Source of the DNA: an uncultured Phascolarctobacterium sp.
GTDB taxonomy: Bacteria; Bacillota; Negativicutes; Acidaminococcales; Acidaminococcaceae
Direction of reading: 5' to 3'
DNA length: 64,000 nt
Assembly: GCF_934190775.1 (NCBI RefSeq)
Contig: NZ_CAKPTG010000009.1
Coordinates: forward strand, 1-64,000
A program made the position numbers and the translations under genes. Below, in pieces: positions 17,297-26,311 of the stretch (position 1 is its first letter; every line of letters begins with the position of its first letter). The notes beneath the pieces are model-generated. The model saw nothing but the letters and a program-made list of their open reading frames with translations, searched no databases and was not told the origin of the DNA.

Positions 17297-17956
17297 TTAC
17301 AGTTTGTTTTTGTTAAGCTTTTTGGATGCGTAGTCGCCTAAGGATTGCATTGCCTGTACCATGACAATGAGCACGACAACGGTGGCAATCATAACATCCA
17401 TCTGGAAGCGCTGGTAGCCGTAGCGGATTGCCAGGTCACCAAGACCGCCGCCGCCTAAGGTGCCGGCCATTGCGGAATAGCCGATTAAGCTGATGATGGC
17501 AAGCGTTACGCCCAGTACGATGGAATGCATTGCTTCGGGAAGCAGTACCTTAGTGATAATCTGCATCGGGCTTGCCCCCATAGCCTGTGCTGCTTCGATA
17601 ATGCCGGGGTTGATTTCCAGCAGAGAAGATTCAATGATACGTGCAATGAACGGTGCTGCGGAAATAGTCAGCGGCACAATTGCTGCGGTAGTACCGATGG
17701 AAGAGCCGACAATCATACGTGTCAGCGGAATAATTGCTACCATTAATATAATGAAAGGAGTGGAACGTGTTGCGTTGACAATCGCGCCCAGAATAGTGTT
17801 AAGCGGCTGGTTCGGCAGGATGTGGTCCTTGCGGGTTACGGTAAGGATTACGCCCAGCGGAATGCCGATTAAAGTGGAAAGTGTGGTAGAAGCGAAAACC
17901 ATGTAGCAGGTTTCCCAAAAGGATTTTATTAAAAGGTCAATCATATCAGGACTCAT
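17297..17956 (-). CDS. metI: Methionine ABC transporter permease MetI
   Basis: The membrane protein of about 219 residues has around five transmembrane segments and the MetI-type loop EAAQAMGASPMQIITKVLLPEA. Its ATG at 17956 overlaps the metN stop (ATGAGTCCTGA) and has GGAGG nine bases upstream, so translation is coupled to metN. A longer in-frame start two codons upstream lacks its own site. Confidence 0.93.
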   Translation of the reverse strand: MSPDMIDLLIKSFWETCYMVFASTTLSTLIGIPLGVILTVTRKDHILPNQPLNTILGAIVNATRSTPFIILMVAIIPLTRMIVGSSIGTTAAIVPLTISAAPFIARIIESSLLEINPGIIEAAQAMGASPMQIITKVLLPEAMHSIVLGVTLAIISLIGYSAMAGTLGGGGLGDLAIRYGYQRFQMDVMIATVVVLIVMVQAMQSLGDYASKKLNKNKL

Positions 17957-18983
17957 AGCCAATTACCTCCGTTTTCAGATGCTGCTGATGCAGATATTCC
18001 AATGCATTTTTAATGCGCTCGCGGTTACCGGAAATCTCAATCAGCAGGGTGCCGAAGAGGACATCCTTCAGCTGGTCGGTATTACCGGAAATAATGCTTA
18101 CGTCAACATCAAAATGTTTTACCATGCCGGAAATAATAGGCTCGCTGGCACTGTCACCGATGAAGGAGATACGTACCAGCAGCTTGCTGCCATCGGTATA
18201 GGTATCGCTTAATTTCATCTGCTTAACGATGTCAGGCAGCTCGGCGTTGATAACGCTCTTGGTAAATTCCTTGGTAGTGGGATGCTGCGGATTGGTGAAA
18301 ACATCAATCATCGGGCCTTCTTCAATGATGTCGCCGCTTTCGATAACAGCAACGCGGTCACAGATAGTTTTTACAACCTCCATCTGGTGTGTAATAAGCA
18401 CGATGGTCAGATTCATCTTTTTGTTGATGTCCTGCAGCAGATGCAGAATAGATTTGGTAGTCTGCGGGTCGAGGGCGCTGGTTGCCTCGTCGCACAGCAG
18501 TACCTTAGGATTGCTTGCCAGGGCGCGGGCAATGCCTACACGCTGCTTTTGGCCGCCGGATAACTGACTGGGATAGTAGTTGGCACGGCTTTCCAGCTGT
18601 ACCAGCTCCAGTAACGGGCGAACGCGCTTATCAATTTCGCTCTTGCTCAGACCTTGGATTTCCAGTGGAAAAGCGATGTTATCATAAACAGTACGACTTG
18701 CCAGCAGGTTGAAGTGCTGGAAAATCATGCCGATGCTTTGACGTGCTTTACGCAGCTGTGCTTCGCTCATGGCGGTCAGCTCCTGGCCGTCAACGAATAC
18801 CTGGCCTGCGGTCGGTTTTTCCAGCATATTGATGCAGCGCACCAATGTGGATTTGCCGGCACCGGAAAGACCGATGATGCCGAAAATTTCGCCAGCCTTG
18901 ATGCTCAGGCTTGTTTTGTGCAGAGCATGGATGTCGCCGGCTTTGCTGTAGTAGGTTTTTTCTACATTAACTAGTTCTATCAT
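17946..18983 (-). CDS. metN: Methionine ABC transporter ATP-binding protein MetN
   Basis: The 345-residue ATPase has Walker A GLSGAGKST, signature LSGGQKQRVGIARAL and Walker B VLLCDEATSALDPQ. A C-terminal NIL/ACT-like regulatory domain (LLVRISFIGDSASEPIISGM onwards, about residues 265-345) is typical of MetN and mediates trans-inhibition by intracellular methionine. It is the first gene of the operon, preceded by a SAM-I riboswitch leader. Confidence 0.95.
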   Translation of the reverse strand: MIELVNVEKTYYSKAGDIHALHKTSLSIKAGEIFGIIGLSGAGKSTLVRCINMLEKPTAGQVFVDGQELTAMSEAQLRKARQSIGMIFQHFNLLASRTVYDNIAFPLEIQGLSKSEIDKRVRPLLELVQLESRANYYPSQLSGGQKQRVGIARALASNPKVLLCDEATSALDPQTTKSILHLLQDINKKMNLTIVLITHQMEVVKTICDRVAVIESGDIIEEGPMIDVFTNPQHPTTKEFTKSVINAELPDIVKQMKLSDTYTDGSKLLVRISFIGDSASEPIISGMVKHFDVDVSIISGNTDQLKDVLFGTLLIEISGNRERIKNALEYLHQQHLKTEVIGYES

Positions 18984-19129
18984 TCTTGTGTTCCTTTCTA
19001 ATGTGACCGCAAGTTTCAGCAGTCCTTATTTTAGTGTGAGAGATTATTTTCCAATAGAAGTCAGCGGATGCTGCTTGAGAGTCGCATTCTCCGGTGTACG
19101 TCTGTCGCCGGGTGATTGACGGCCGGCGT

Positions 19130-19280
19130 AAAAAAAATCCTTCACCGGCACGGCGAAGGATACGTTGCATCTGTAATCTTCATCTGCCGGAATTATCCGT
19201 TGGAATTGGCACCGTTCACTGATGTGTGGTTGCCGTAGCTTCATCGGGCCAGTCCCTCAGCTACTCTTGATGAAATCTCT
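19130..19280 (-). promoter_or_regulatory. SAM-I (S-box) riboswitch upstream of metNIQ
   Basis: The minus strand carries the S-box core: TCAAGAG, then GAGGGACTGGCCCGATGAAGC and CGGCAACC, closed by a P1 helix between about 19270-19280 and 19175-19185. It is followed at 19161-19130 by a terminator hairpin (ATCCTTCGCCG / CGGTGAAGGAT) and eight T. When S-adenosylmethionine is bound the terminator should form and switch off metNIQ. Confidence 0.95.
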
Positions 19281-19299
19281 GTTAAGTTGGAATGAGATA

Positions 19300-19328
19300 A
19301 TCATACATCTATTTTAAGTTGTTGTCAA
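19300..19328 (-). promoter_or_regulatory. Promoter of the SAM riboswitch-metNIQ operon
   Basis: TTGACA (19328-19323, minus strand) and TATGAT (19305-19300) are spaced by 17 bp. They lie just upstream of the riboswitch aptamer. Confidence 0.85.
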
Positions 19329-19488
19329 CAGTTTTGTGTAAAATTTACGAAAAAACTGTAAAGCTGTAAAGCTGCGTCCAATGGAATTCGGGAATTTCTC
19401 AAATTATATCAAAATACTAGGTAATTGTAAAGCGAAATGCGAAATTTTTTACAAAACTTGCGGAAAAAAGATTTTTTGTAAATTTTTC

Positions 19489-19552
19489 TTGACTTTCGTA
19501 AGATAAAGTATTAAAGTATTTTTACGAGTTAGTGAGTTAAAGTACTATCGTT
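19489..19552 (+). promoter_or_regulatory. Promoter and possible operator of the yerC-his operon
   Basis: TTGACT (19489-19494) and TAAAGT (19512-19517) with 17-bp spacing form a plausible promoter. TAAAGTA occurs three times around and after the -10, at about 19504, 19512 and 19537. The repeats could be an operator for the TrpR-like product of the first gene. No T-box or His-rich leader peptide is visible. Confidence 0.5.
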
Positions 19553-19585
19553 ATATGCACGTAACGCACAGGAGGAAACTAAAAA

Positions 19586-19891
19586 ATGGCAGCAAATATT
19601 CATGATCATTTAACAGACCAATTATTCAAAGCGATTCTCAGCTTAAAGGATGAGGAGCAATGCTATAAATTTTTTGAGGATATCTGTACTATCAGCGAGC
19701 TGAAGGCCATGGCACAGCGCCTGGAGGTGGCGCGCATGCTGGATGAGGGCTGTATCTATGAAACTATCGTAGAGAAGACCGGTGCCAGCACCGCAACCAT
19801 TTCACGCGTTAAGCGTTGTCTTGTTTACGGCGCTGATGGTTATAATTCAGTCATGCAAGTTATAAAAGAGGGGAAGAAAGAAGATGACTAA
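19586..19891 (+). CDS. TrpR-like regulator (YerC/YecD family), first gene of the his operon
   Basis: The 101-residue protein is a TrpR/YerC-like helix-turn-helix protein. LFKAILSLKDEEQCYKFFEDICTISEL is followed by AMAQRLEVARMLDEGCIYETIVEKTGASTATISRVKRCL, the DNA-reading region. Its last codons overlap hisZ by 8 bp, so it is co-translated with the histidine genes. By analogy with TrpR it is a candidate histidine-responsive autorepressor of this operon. That role is inferred from position and fold. AGGAGG supports the start. Confidence 0.85.
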   Translation: MAANIHDHLTDQLFKAILSLKDEEQCYKFFEDICTISELKAMAQRLEVARMLDEGCIYETIVEKTGASTATISRVKRCLVYGADGYNSVMQVIKEGKKEDD

Positions 19892-21053
19892 TAAGGTATA
19901 CCAGGTTCCCTACGGAACCAAGGATATTCTGCCGGGAGAGATGAAGACACGCCGCGGAATTGAAAATGCAATTATCAACGTTTTTGACAAATGGGGCTAT
20001 GATGAGGTAAAAACACCCGATTTTGAATATGTTGAGACCTTCGGCGCTGCCGGTTCCAAAGGTGACTTTCGTTTCTTTGATCGCAGCAATAATCTGTTGG
20101 CACTGCGCAATGATATGACGGCACCGATTGCCCGCTTGACAGCAACACGCTTGCAGGGCGGCGAAAAGATTAAACGTCTTTGCTATCTGGCAAATCTTTA
20201 CCGTTATGAAGAAATTCAGGCGGGACGTCAATGCGAATTTGAACAGGCCGGCGTAGAAATGCTGGGTGCCAGCGGCGCTGCTGCCGATGCCGAGGTTATT
20301 GTGCTGGCAGCTGAAGCATTGCAGGCTGCGGGCTTGCAGAAGTTCGCTATCAGCCTGGGCCACGTTGATTTCATCAATGGTCTGGCGGAGGAAGCAGGCT
20401 TCGATAACGCGCAATTGCAACAGCTGAAGGATTGCCTGCGCCGTCATGATGCTGTGGGCATGCAGCAAATGGCAGATGCGATGGAAAATATCCGTCCGGA
20501 AATCAAGCAGCTTTTTGCCGATTTCCTCTTCCTGCAGGGCGGCATAGAGCTTTTGGACAAGGTTGCTGCAATAGTAACTAACGCCAAGTGCCAAGGCGCG
20601 CTGAATGATTTGCGCAAAATCTATAAGCTGGTGGAGGCTTACGGTGCAGCAGGTTATTTGAGCTTTGATCTTGGCTTATATCGTTCGCTTGACTATTACA
20701 CGGGCATGCTTTTTGAAGTGTATCTGCCGGAAATGGGTTATCCGGTGGCCGGCGGCGGACGCTACGATAAGATGATGCAGCGCTTCGGCCTGGGATGCCC
20801 GGCAACAGGCTTTGCCGTTGGCGTGGACCGTGTACTGCTGGCTTTGGAGCGCAACGGCGCTGCTACCAATAACCGCACCTGGGACGTGCTGGTAGCCTGG
20901 AGCGAAGGCAAGCTGCCGGAGGCAATTGCCAAAGCGACAGCATTGCGCCGCGAAGGCCGCAGCGTGAAGCTGCTGACTGAGGCTGCGGACCTGCAGGGAG
21001 CAGCGCTCGCAGTAAAGGAATATGGCTGTAAATCGTTAGTATATGTAGAATAA
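19884..21053 (+). CDS. hisZ: ATP phosphoribosyltransferase regulatory subunit HisZ
   Basis: The 389-residue protein is a class II histidyl-tRNA synthetase-like paralogue. It has YGTKDILPGEMKTRRGIE, LRNDMTAPIARLTATRL, YRYEEIQAGRQCEFEQAGVEMLG and a GGRYDKMMQRFG motif. It lacks the C-terminal anticodon-binding length of HisS. HisZ forms a hetero-octamer with the short form of HisG and is needed for the first step of histidine synthesis. The short HisG encoded next fits this. Confidence 0.93.
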   Translation: MTNKVYQVPYGTKDILPGEMKTRRGIENAIINVFDKWGYDEVKTPDFEYVETFGAAGSKGDFRFFDRSNNLLALRNDMTAPIARLTATRLQGGEKIKRLCYLANLYRYEEIQAGRQCEFEQAGVEMLGASGAAADAEVIVLAAEALQAAGLQKFAISLGHVDFINGLAEEAGFDNAQLQQLKDCLRRHDAVGMQQMADAMENIRPEIKQLFADFLFLQGGIELLDKVAAIVTNAKCQGALNDLRKIYKLVEAYGAAGYLSFDLGLYRSLDYYTGMLFEVYLPEMGYPVAGGGRYDKMMQRFGLGCPATGFAVGVDRVLLALERNGAATNNRTWDVLVAWSEGKLPEAIAKATALRREGRSVKLLTEAADLQGAALAVKEYGCKSLVYVE

Positions 21054-21115
21054 GCTTAACAGAAAAACATTAGACGCATTAAGCTTATAGCTGGGAAATA
21101 TAGAGGGGTATTTTT

Positions 21116-21766
21116 ATGGACGAATACATTACTATAGCATTGCCGAAGGGCAAGCTGTTCGATAAGTCTGTACGCCTGCTGGCGAAGGTAGGCTACAGCG
21201 CCGAAAACGTTACCGAGGATTCGCGCAAGCTGGTTATCAGCAACGAGGAAACCAAGGTGCGCTTCATTATTGCCAAAACCGTTGATGTGCCGACGTATGT
21301 TGAATACGGTGCGGCAGATATCGGTATCATCGGCAAGGATGTGCTGCTGGAGCAGGATAAGGACGTAGTGGAGCTTTTGGATTTGGGCTTTGGCCGTTGC
21401 CGCCTGATGATGGCAGTGCCGGAGGCTAAGCGACGCGCCAAGCTGACGGATTACGCTCACCTGAGGGTAGCAACGAAGTATCCTAACTGCGCCAAGGCTT
21501 ATTTCAATAAGCTGGGCATTCAGACAGAAATCGTCAAGCTCAACGGCTCGATTGAGTTGGGCCCTATCGTAGGCCTGAGCGAAATGATTGTAGATATAGT
21601 AGAAACAGGGCGTACCCTGAAAGAAAATAAACTGGCGGAGGTTGATTCTGTTTTTACCGCTACCGCCAGACTGATTGCTAACCGCGCCAGCTTTAAGCTG
21701 AAATTTGCGCGCTTGCACAAGCTGGTTGAGGATTTACGTATTGTTTTAAATGAGGAGGAAAAATAA
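21116..21766 (+). CDS. hisG: ATP phosphoribosyltransferase catalytic subunit, short form HisG
   Basis: The 216-residue enzyme condenses ATP and PRPP, the committed step of histidine synthesis. It has the start ITIALPKGKLFDKSVRLL, the metal/substrate segment YGAADIGIIGKDVLLE and the PRPP loop DIVETGRTLKENKL. The C-terminal ACT-like regulatory domain of long HisG is absent, so it depends on HisZ. The stop codon is followed directly by the hisD start, and the hisD ribosome site lies in the last codons of hisG. Confidence 0.96.
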   Translation: MDEYITIALPKGKLFDKSVRLLAKVGYSAENVTEDSRKLVISNEETKVRFIIAKTVDVPTYVEYGAADIGIIGKDVLLEQDKDVVELLDLGFGRCRLMMAVPEAKRRAKLTDYAHLRVATKYPNCAKAYFNKLGIQTEIVKLNGSIELGPIVGLSEMIVDIVETGRTLKENKLAEVDSVFTATARLIANRASFKLKFARLHKLVEDLRIVLNEEEK

Positions 21767-21767
21767 A

Positions 21768-23111
21768 ATGCAGGTTACAGACGCAAGAAAGATGAGCGCA
21801 GCAGAGATTGCTGCTTTAATGAAAAAGAAGGCTTTTGACGAGGTAGAATTATCCCCGCGCATTCAGGCAGGCACGGATGCTATGTTCGGCAGACACATGA
21901 CGGCAGCACAGGTTGTTGACCAGATTGTCGCTGATGTGCGCAAAAATGGTGACGAAAGCCTTTTTTACTATACTAAGCTGATTGACCGCGTAGAGCTGAC
22001 GCCGGAAAATATCCGCGTAACCGAGGAAGAATTTGCGGAAGCGGAAGCTATCGTCAAACCGGAAGTAAAGGCTGCTTTGGAGCGTGCTATTGCTAACGTA
22101 ATGAAGTTCCATGAGGAGCAGATGCCGAAAACCTGGCTTACGAACCGTCCTTACGGTTCACTGCTGGGCCAAAAGGTTACCCCGGTTGATTCCGTCGGTA
22201 TTTATGTTCCCGGCGGCACTGCTGCTTATCCTTCGTCTGTAATGATGAATGCCTGCCCGGCAAAGGTAGCAGGCGTTCCCCGCATTGTGATGGCCGTACC
22301 GCCCGGAAAGGACGGCAAGGTTAATCCGAATGTACTGGTAACGGCAAAATTAATCGGTGTTACCGAAATTTATAAAATGGGCGGCGCACAAGCAATTGCT
22401 GCACTGGCCTTTGGCACCGCAACCGTACCGAAGGTAGAAAAAATCACCGGCCCCGGCAATATCTTCGTAACCTTGGCTAAAAAAGCCGTTATCGGTCATG
22501 TTGATATTGATATGCTTGCCGGTCCGAGCGAAATCCTGATTGTAGCAGATGACAGCGCTAACCCGACTTATCTGGCAGCAGACCTGCTGAGCCAGGCAGA
22601 GCATGATCCGCTGGCCTGCGCTATTCTGATTACCGACAGCGAGCGCGTGGCTAACGCTGTGGGCGAGGAAATCGAAATGCAGCTGGCACAGCTGCCGCGT
22701 AAGGAAATCGCCGGTACCTCTCTGCAGCAGGCAGGCAAGATTATCCTTGCCAAGGATATGCCTACCGTTATCGAAATGGCAAACTTGTCCGCACCGGAGC
22801 ACTTGGAAATCATGACAAAGGCACCGTTTGAAATTATGCCGTATATCCGTAATGCCGGCGCAATGTTCCTGGGTGCTTATTCACCGGAGCCGCTGGGCGA
22901 TTACTATGCAGGACCGAACCACGTTCTGCCGACAGGCGGTACGGCGAAATTCTATTCCGTACTGAACGTAGAAACCTTTATGAAGAAAACAAGCATTATT
23001 GCCTACACTGCTCCGGCATTGATGGCTGCTGCCGACGATATTATTACCTTGGCTGAAGCAGAGGGACTGCAGGCTCATGCCAACGCTATCCGTAAACGTG
23101 TGGGTAAATAA
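21768..23111 (+). CDS. hisD: Histidinol dehydrogenase HisD
   Basis: The protein of about 447 residues oxidises histidinol to histidine in two NAD-dependent steps. Signatures include VDSVGIYVPGGTAAYPSS, KITGPGNIFVTLAKK, DMLAGPSEILIVAD, the zinc-site QAEHDPLA and PEHLEI. The ATG at 21768 is chosen because GAGGAGG lies at the right distance; an in-frame ATG at 21750 would itself contain that site. Confidence 0.96.
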   Translation: MQVTDARKMSAAEIAALMKKKAFDEVELSPRIQAGTDAMFGRHMTAAQVVDQIVADVRKNGDESLFYYTKLIDRVELTPENIRVTEEEFAEAEAIVKPEVKAALERAIANVMKFHEEQMPKTWLTNRPYGSLLGQKVTPVDSVGIYVPGGTAAYPSSVMMNACPAKVAGVPRIVMAVPPGKDGKVNPNVLVTAKLIGVTEIYKMGGAQAIAALAFGTATVPKVEKITGPGNIFVTLAKKAVIGHVDIDMLAGPSEILIVADDSANPTYLAADLLSQAEHDPLACAILITDSERVANAVGEEIEMQLAQLPRKEIAGTSLQQAGKIILAKDMPTVIEMANLSAPEHLEIMTKAPFEIMPYIRNAGAMFLGAYSPEPLGDYYAGPNHVLPTGGTAKFYSVLNVETFMKKTSIIAYTAPALMAAADDIITLAEAEGLQAHANAIRKRVGK

Positions 23112-23122
23112 GGAGGCAGAAG

Positions 23123-24319
23123 ATGAGTAGCTTTACTGTTCGCCAAAGTATTGAGGCGATGGAAGAATATGCCGTAGAAAGCGTGGCTGCGGATATTATT
23201 GTTAACGCCAACGAAAGCAATTACCCGCTGCCGCAGGAAATTGCGGAAAAGATTACCCAGCGCACCGCACGCTTCCCGTTTAACCGTTATCCGCCGATTA
23301 AATCGGAAAACCTGTGCGAGGTTATTGCCAAAGAGCTGGATGTAGATATTGACTGTGTAAAAATCGGCAACGGCTCCAGCGAGCTGTTGGAAAAGGCCTG
23401 CTATGTTTTTGGCGGGCCCGGCAAAAAGATTGCCGTACCCTGGCCGTCATTTTCTATGTACGGCGAATACGCTGCCCTTTCCGACAGCGAGGAGGTGCGC
23501 TATCCGCTGACAGCCGAAGGCTTTGTTGATGCTGACAGCGTTATCAGCTTTTGCAAGGAGCAGCAGCCGTCGCTCTTAATTGTCTGCAATCCAAACAATC
23601 CTACCGGCAACTATAACAGCCTGGCAGCTATGGAAAAAATTCTTGCTAATGTAGATTGCCCTGTTATCATGGACGAGGCCTATATGGAATTTGCCGATGG
23701 CAAGGAGCTGGCACCGAATGATTTGCGTCCGATGAATAAGCTGTGGCTGGTAGCAGGCTCTACGTTGAGCTTAGTCGGACGCTACAGCAATCTGATGGTC
23801 TTCCGCACCTTTTCTAAGGCCTATGGCCTGGCAGGCTTGCGCTGCGGTTACGCAGTGGGTGCGTTGGGGTTGGTGCGTCAGCTGGGCAAGGCGCTGCTGC
23901 CGTATCATGTAAATGCCTTTACGCTGATGGCAGCCAAGACCGTTTACGAAAACAAGGAATTGTATAAAGAACGCATCAAAACCATCCGCGAGGAACGCGA
24001 TAAATTTGCGGACTGTCTGAAAACCTTAGGCTTTAAGGTATGGCCGACGGCAACTAATTTCGTTACCTTCCGTGCGGAGGGAGAACTGATGCAGCAGCTC
24101 GCTAATGCTTATGCGGCGAAGTTTAGCGAAAGATTGCCGGAGCAGGCTGCAGGAGGCAAGCTGATATTTAAATATCTTTTGGCCAACAGTATTCTAGTGC
24201 GTGATTTCAGCACGCATCCGGTGCTGCAGGGCTGCTTGCGTATCACTATCGGCTTACCTGAAGAAAACAAGCAGATTATTGCTAAAATCACCGAGCTGTG
24301 TGCGGAGGTAAGAGCATGA
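23123..24319 (+). CDS. hisC: Histidinol-phosphate aminotransferase HisC
   Basis: The 398-residue PLP-dependent class I/II aminotransferase has NANESNYPLP near the start, the CNPNNPTGNY motif, VIMDEAYMEF, and the PLP lysine in FRTFSKAYGLAGLRCGYAVG. It converts imidazole acetol phosphate to histidinol phosphate. The length is slightly above the usual 350-370 owing to inserts near residues 205-220 and 320-345. Its stop overlaps the hisB start (ATGA). Confidence 0.94.
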   Translation: MSSFTVRQSIEAMEEYAVESVAADIIVNANESNYPLPQEIAEKITQRTARFPFNRYPPIKSENLCEVIAKELDVDIDCVKIGNGSSELLEKACYVFGGPGKKIAVPWPSFSMYGEYAALSDSEEVRYPLTAEGFVDADSVISFCKEQQPSLLIVCNPNNPTGNYNSLAAMEKILANVDCPVIMDEAYMEFADGKELAPNDLRPMNKLWLVAGSTLSLVGRYSNLMVFRTFSKAYGLAGLRCGYAVGALGLVRQLGKALLPYHVNAFTLMAAKTVYENKELYKERIKTIREERDKFADCLKTLGFKVWPTATNFVTFRAEGELMQQLANAYAAKFSERLPEQAAGGKLIFKYLLANSILVRDFSTHPVLQGCLRITIGLPEENKQIIAKITELCAEVRA

Positions 24320-24900
24320 GAAGCGGTAATGTAGAAAGAAAAACGCTGGAAACAGGCATCAGCGCCGAATGGTGTCTTGATGGCAGCGGCAGCTGCGAAA
24401 TAAATACAGGAATCGGCTTTTTTGACCATATGCTGACGCTTTTGGCTAAGCACAGCTTCAGCGATCTTGTGGTGCATGCTGTGGGCGACTTAGATGTCGA
24501 CAGCCATCATACGGTGGAGGACTGCGGTATTGTGTTAGGCCAGGCGCTGAAGGAGGCTGTGGGCGATAAGGCAGGCATTCACCGTTACGGCAACTGCTTT
24601 TTGCCGATGGATGAAGCGTTGGTGCAGGTGTGCCTGGATTTCAGCGGTCGTCCATATCTTGTCTTTGATGCGGATATTCCTAAGGTGCAGCTGGGCATTT
24701 ACGATGCCGAGATGACGGAGGAATTTTTCCGCGCTTTGGCAATGCAGGCAGGCCTCACGCTGCACATCCGCGTGCTTTACGGCAAGAATACGCATCACAT
24801 CATCGAAGCAATTTTCAAGGGCTTTGCTAGAGCGTTGGCCGAGGCGGTAGCCTTTGACAGCCGTGTACATGGTGTTATGAGCAGCAAGGGTACACTTTAA
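24316..24900 (+). CDS. hisB: Imidazoleglycerol-phosphate dehydratase HisB
   Basis: The 194-residue monofunctional enzyme has the paired metal-binding motifs GFFDHMLTLLAKHS, DSHHTVEDCGIVLG and THHIIEAIFKGFARAL. There is no histidinol phosphatase domain. The ATG overlaps the hisC stop and GGAGG lies nine bases upstream; a longer upstream frame starting at GTG is less likely. The histidinol-phosphate phosphatase needed to complete the pathway is not encoded in this window. Confidence 0.95.
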   Translation: MRSGNVERKTLETGISAEWCLDGSGSCEINTGIGFFDHMLTLLAKHSFSDLVVHAVGDLDVDSHHTVEDCGIVLGQALKEAVGDKAGIHRYGNCFLPMDEALVQVCLDFSGRPYLVFDADIPKVQLGIYDAEMTEEFFRALAMQAGLTLHIRVLYGKNTHHIIEAIFKGFARALAEAVAFDSRVHGVMSSKGTL

Positions 24901-24959
24901 GACACACTATAAAGCACCGTTGCTTCACATGTGTTGTAAGTTAGCATGAGGGAAAATAT

Positions 24960-25565
24960 ATGAGTAAAAAAATAACGATTATAGATTATGGCATGGGCAA
25001 TCTTTACAGCGTGCAGAATGCACTGCGCTCCATCGGCGCAGAGCCTGTGGTGACAAGCGATGCAGAGGTTATCGCGAATGCTGAAAAAATTTTGCTTCCG
25101 GGCGTGGGTGCCTTTGGCGATTGCATGGCTAACCTGGAAAAATCAGGCCTGATTCCCGTGATTATGGACAGCCTGCACAGCGGTAAGCCTTTTCTCGGCA
25201 TCTGCCTGGGCATGCAGCTTTTATTTGAGGGCAGTGACGAAGCACCGGGAGTTAAGGGCCTGGGCTTCTTTAAAGGACAAGTGCGTTTGCTGCATACCGA
25301 GCTGAAAATTCCGCATATGGGCTGGAATAAGCTGGAGCTGCGCAGTCCGTCCCCACTTTTAGAGGGTGCGGAGGGTGAATACGTTTACTTTGTGCACAGC
25401 TTTCATGCAGAGCCGGAGGACAGAAGCATTATTACCTCGGTTTGCGACTACGGTATGGAGGTTACTGCTTCCGTAGGACGCGGTAAGGTACAGGCCTTTC
25501 AGTTCCATCCGGAAAAGTCGAGCAGAGTCGGCATGCGCCTGCTGAAAAATTTTGTTAAATTATGA
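24960..25565 (+). CDS. hisH: Imidazole glycerol phosphate synthase glutaminase subunit HisH
   Basis: The 201-residue class I glutamine amidotransferase has the nucleophile motif FLGICLGMQLLFEGS and the catalytic His-Glu in FQFHPEKSS. It starts with IIDYGMGNLYSVQNAL. It supplies ammonia to HisF through a protein tunnel. A 59-bp gap separates it from hisB, the largest gap after hisZ-hisG in the operon. Confidence 0.96.
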   Translation: MSKKITIIDYGMGNLYSVQNALRSIGAEPVVTSDAEVIANAEKILLPGVGAFGDCMANLEKSGLIPVIMDSLHSGKPFLGICLGMQLLFEGSDEAPGVKGLGFFKGQVRLLHTELKIPHMGWNKLELRSPSPLLEGAEGEYVYFVHSFHAEPEDRSIITSVCDYGMEVTASVGRGKVQAFQFHPEKSSRVGMRLLKNFVKL

Positions 25566-25575
25566 GGGAAAAATT

Positions 25576-26310
25576 ATGATTATATATCCTGCAATAGATA
25601 TCCGTGGTGGACGTTGCGTGCGTCTAACAGAGGGACGCTTTGATGCGGAAACCGTTTTTGCCGATGATCCGGCGGAGATGGCAGCTAAATGGGCGGCCTG
25701 CGGTGCCGAATGGCTGCATCTTGTTGACCTTGACGGTGCGCTGGCGGGCGAGGGCAAAAACCTGCCTGTGATTGAGCGTATCCTCAAAACTGTAAAAATT
25801 CCTGTGGAGCTTGGCGGCGGTATCCGCAATCTGCAAGCGATTGAAAAGCTTTTGGAGCTGGGCGTGGAGCGTCTGATTCTTGGCAGCGCTGCTGTAAAGA
25901 ATCCTGAGCTAGTCAAGGAGGCCTGCGCCAAATATCCCGGACATATCGCTGTCGGCATTGATGCGAAGAACGGCGATGTAGCTATCGAAGGCTGGGGCGA
26001 GGGCAGCGGCGTTGCCGCAACCGAGCTTGCCAAAAAAATGGCGGACTACGGCGTGGCAACGATTATCTTTACCGATATCAGCCGTGACGGTATGCTCAGC
26101 GGCGTAAATGCCGAAGCGACAGCGGCGCTGGCGCGTGCCTGCGGCGTGCCGATTATTGCTAGCGGCGGCGTGGCTTCGCTCGATGATATCCGCAATGTGA
26201 AAAAATACGAAAAGGATGGCGTAGCAGGCTGCATTATCGGTAAGGCAATTTATACCGGTGCCGTTAATCTGCCGGACGCTTTAAAAATTGCTGCGGCAAA
26301 GGAGGAATAA
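25576..26310 (+). CDS. hisA: ProFAR isomerase HisA
   Basis: The 244-residue TIM-barrel enzyme has YPAIDIRGGRCVRLTEG at the N-terminus and the phosphate-binding motifs VELGGGIRNL and IASGGVASLDDI, with catalytic aspartates in PAIDI and FTDISRDGML. GAGGGAAAAATT precedes the ATG at 25576. It lies 10 bp after hisH and one base before hisF. Confidence 0.96.
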   Translation: MIIYPAIDIRGGRCVRLTEGRFDAETVFADDPAEMAAKWAACGAEWLHLVDLDGALAGEGKNLPVIERILKTVKIPVELGGGIRNLQAIEKLLELGVERLILGSAAVKNPELVKEACAKYPGHIAVGIDAKNGDVAIEGWGEGSGVAATELAKKMADYGVATIIFTDISRDGMLSGVNAEATAALARACGVPIIASGGVASLDDIRNVKKYEKDGVAGCIIGKAIYTGAVNLPDALKIAAAKEE

Positions 26311-26311
26311 G

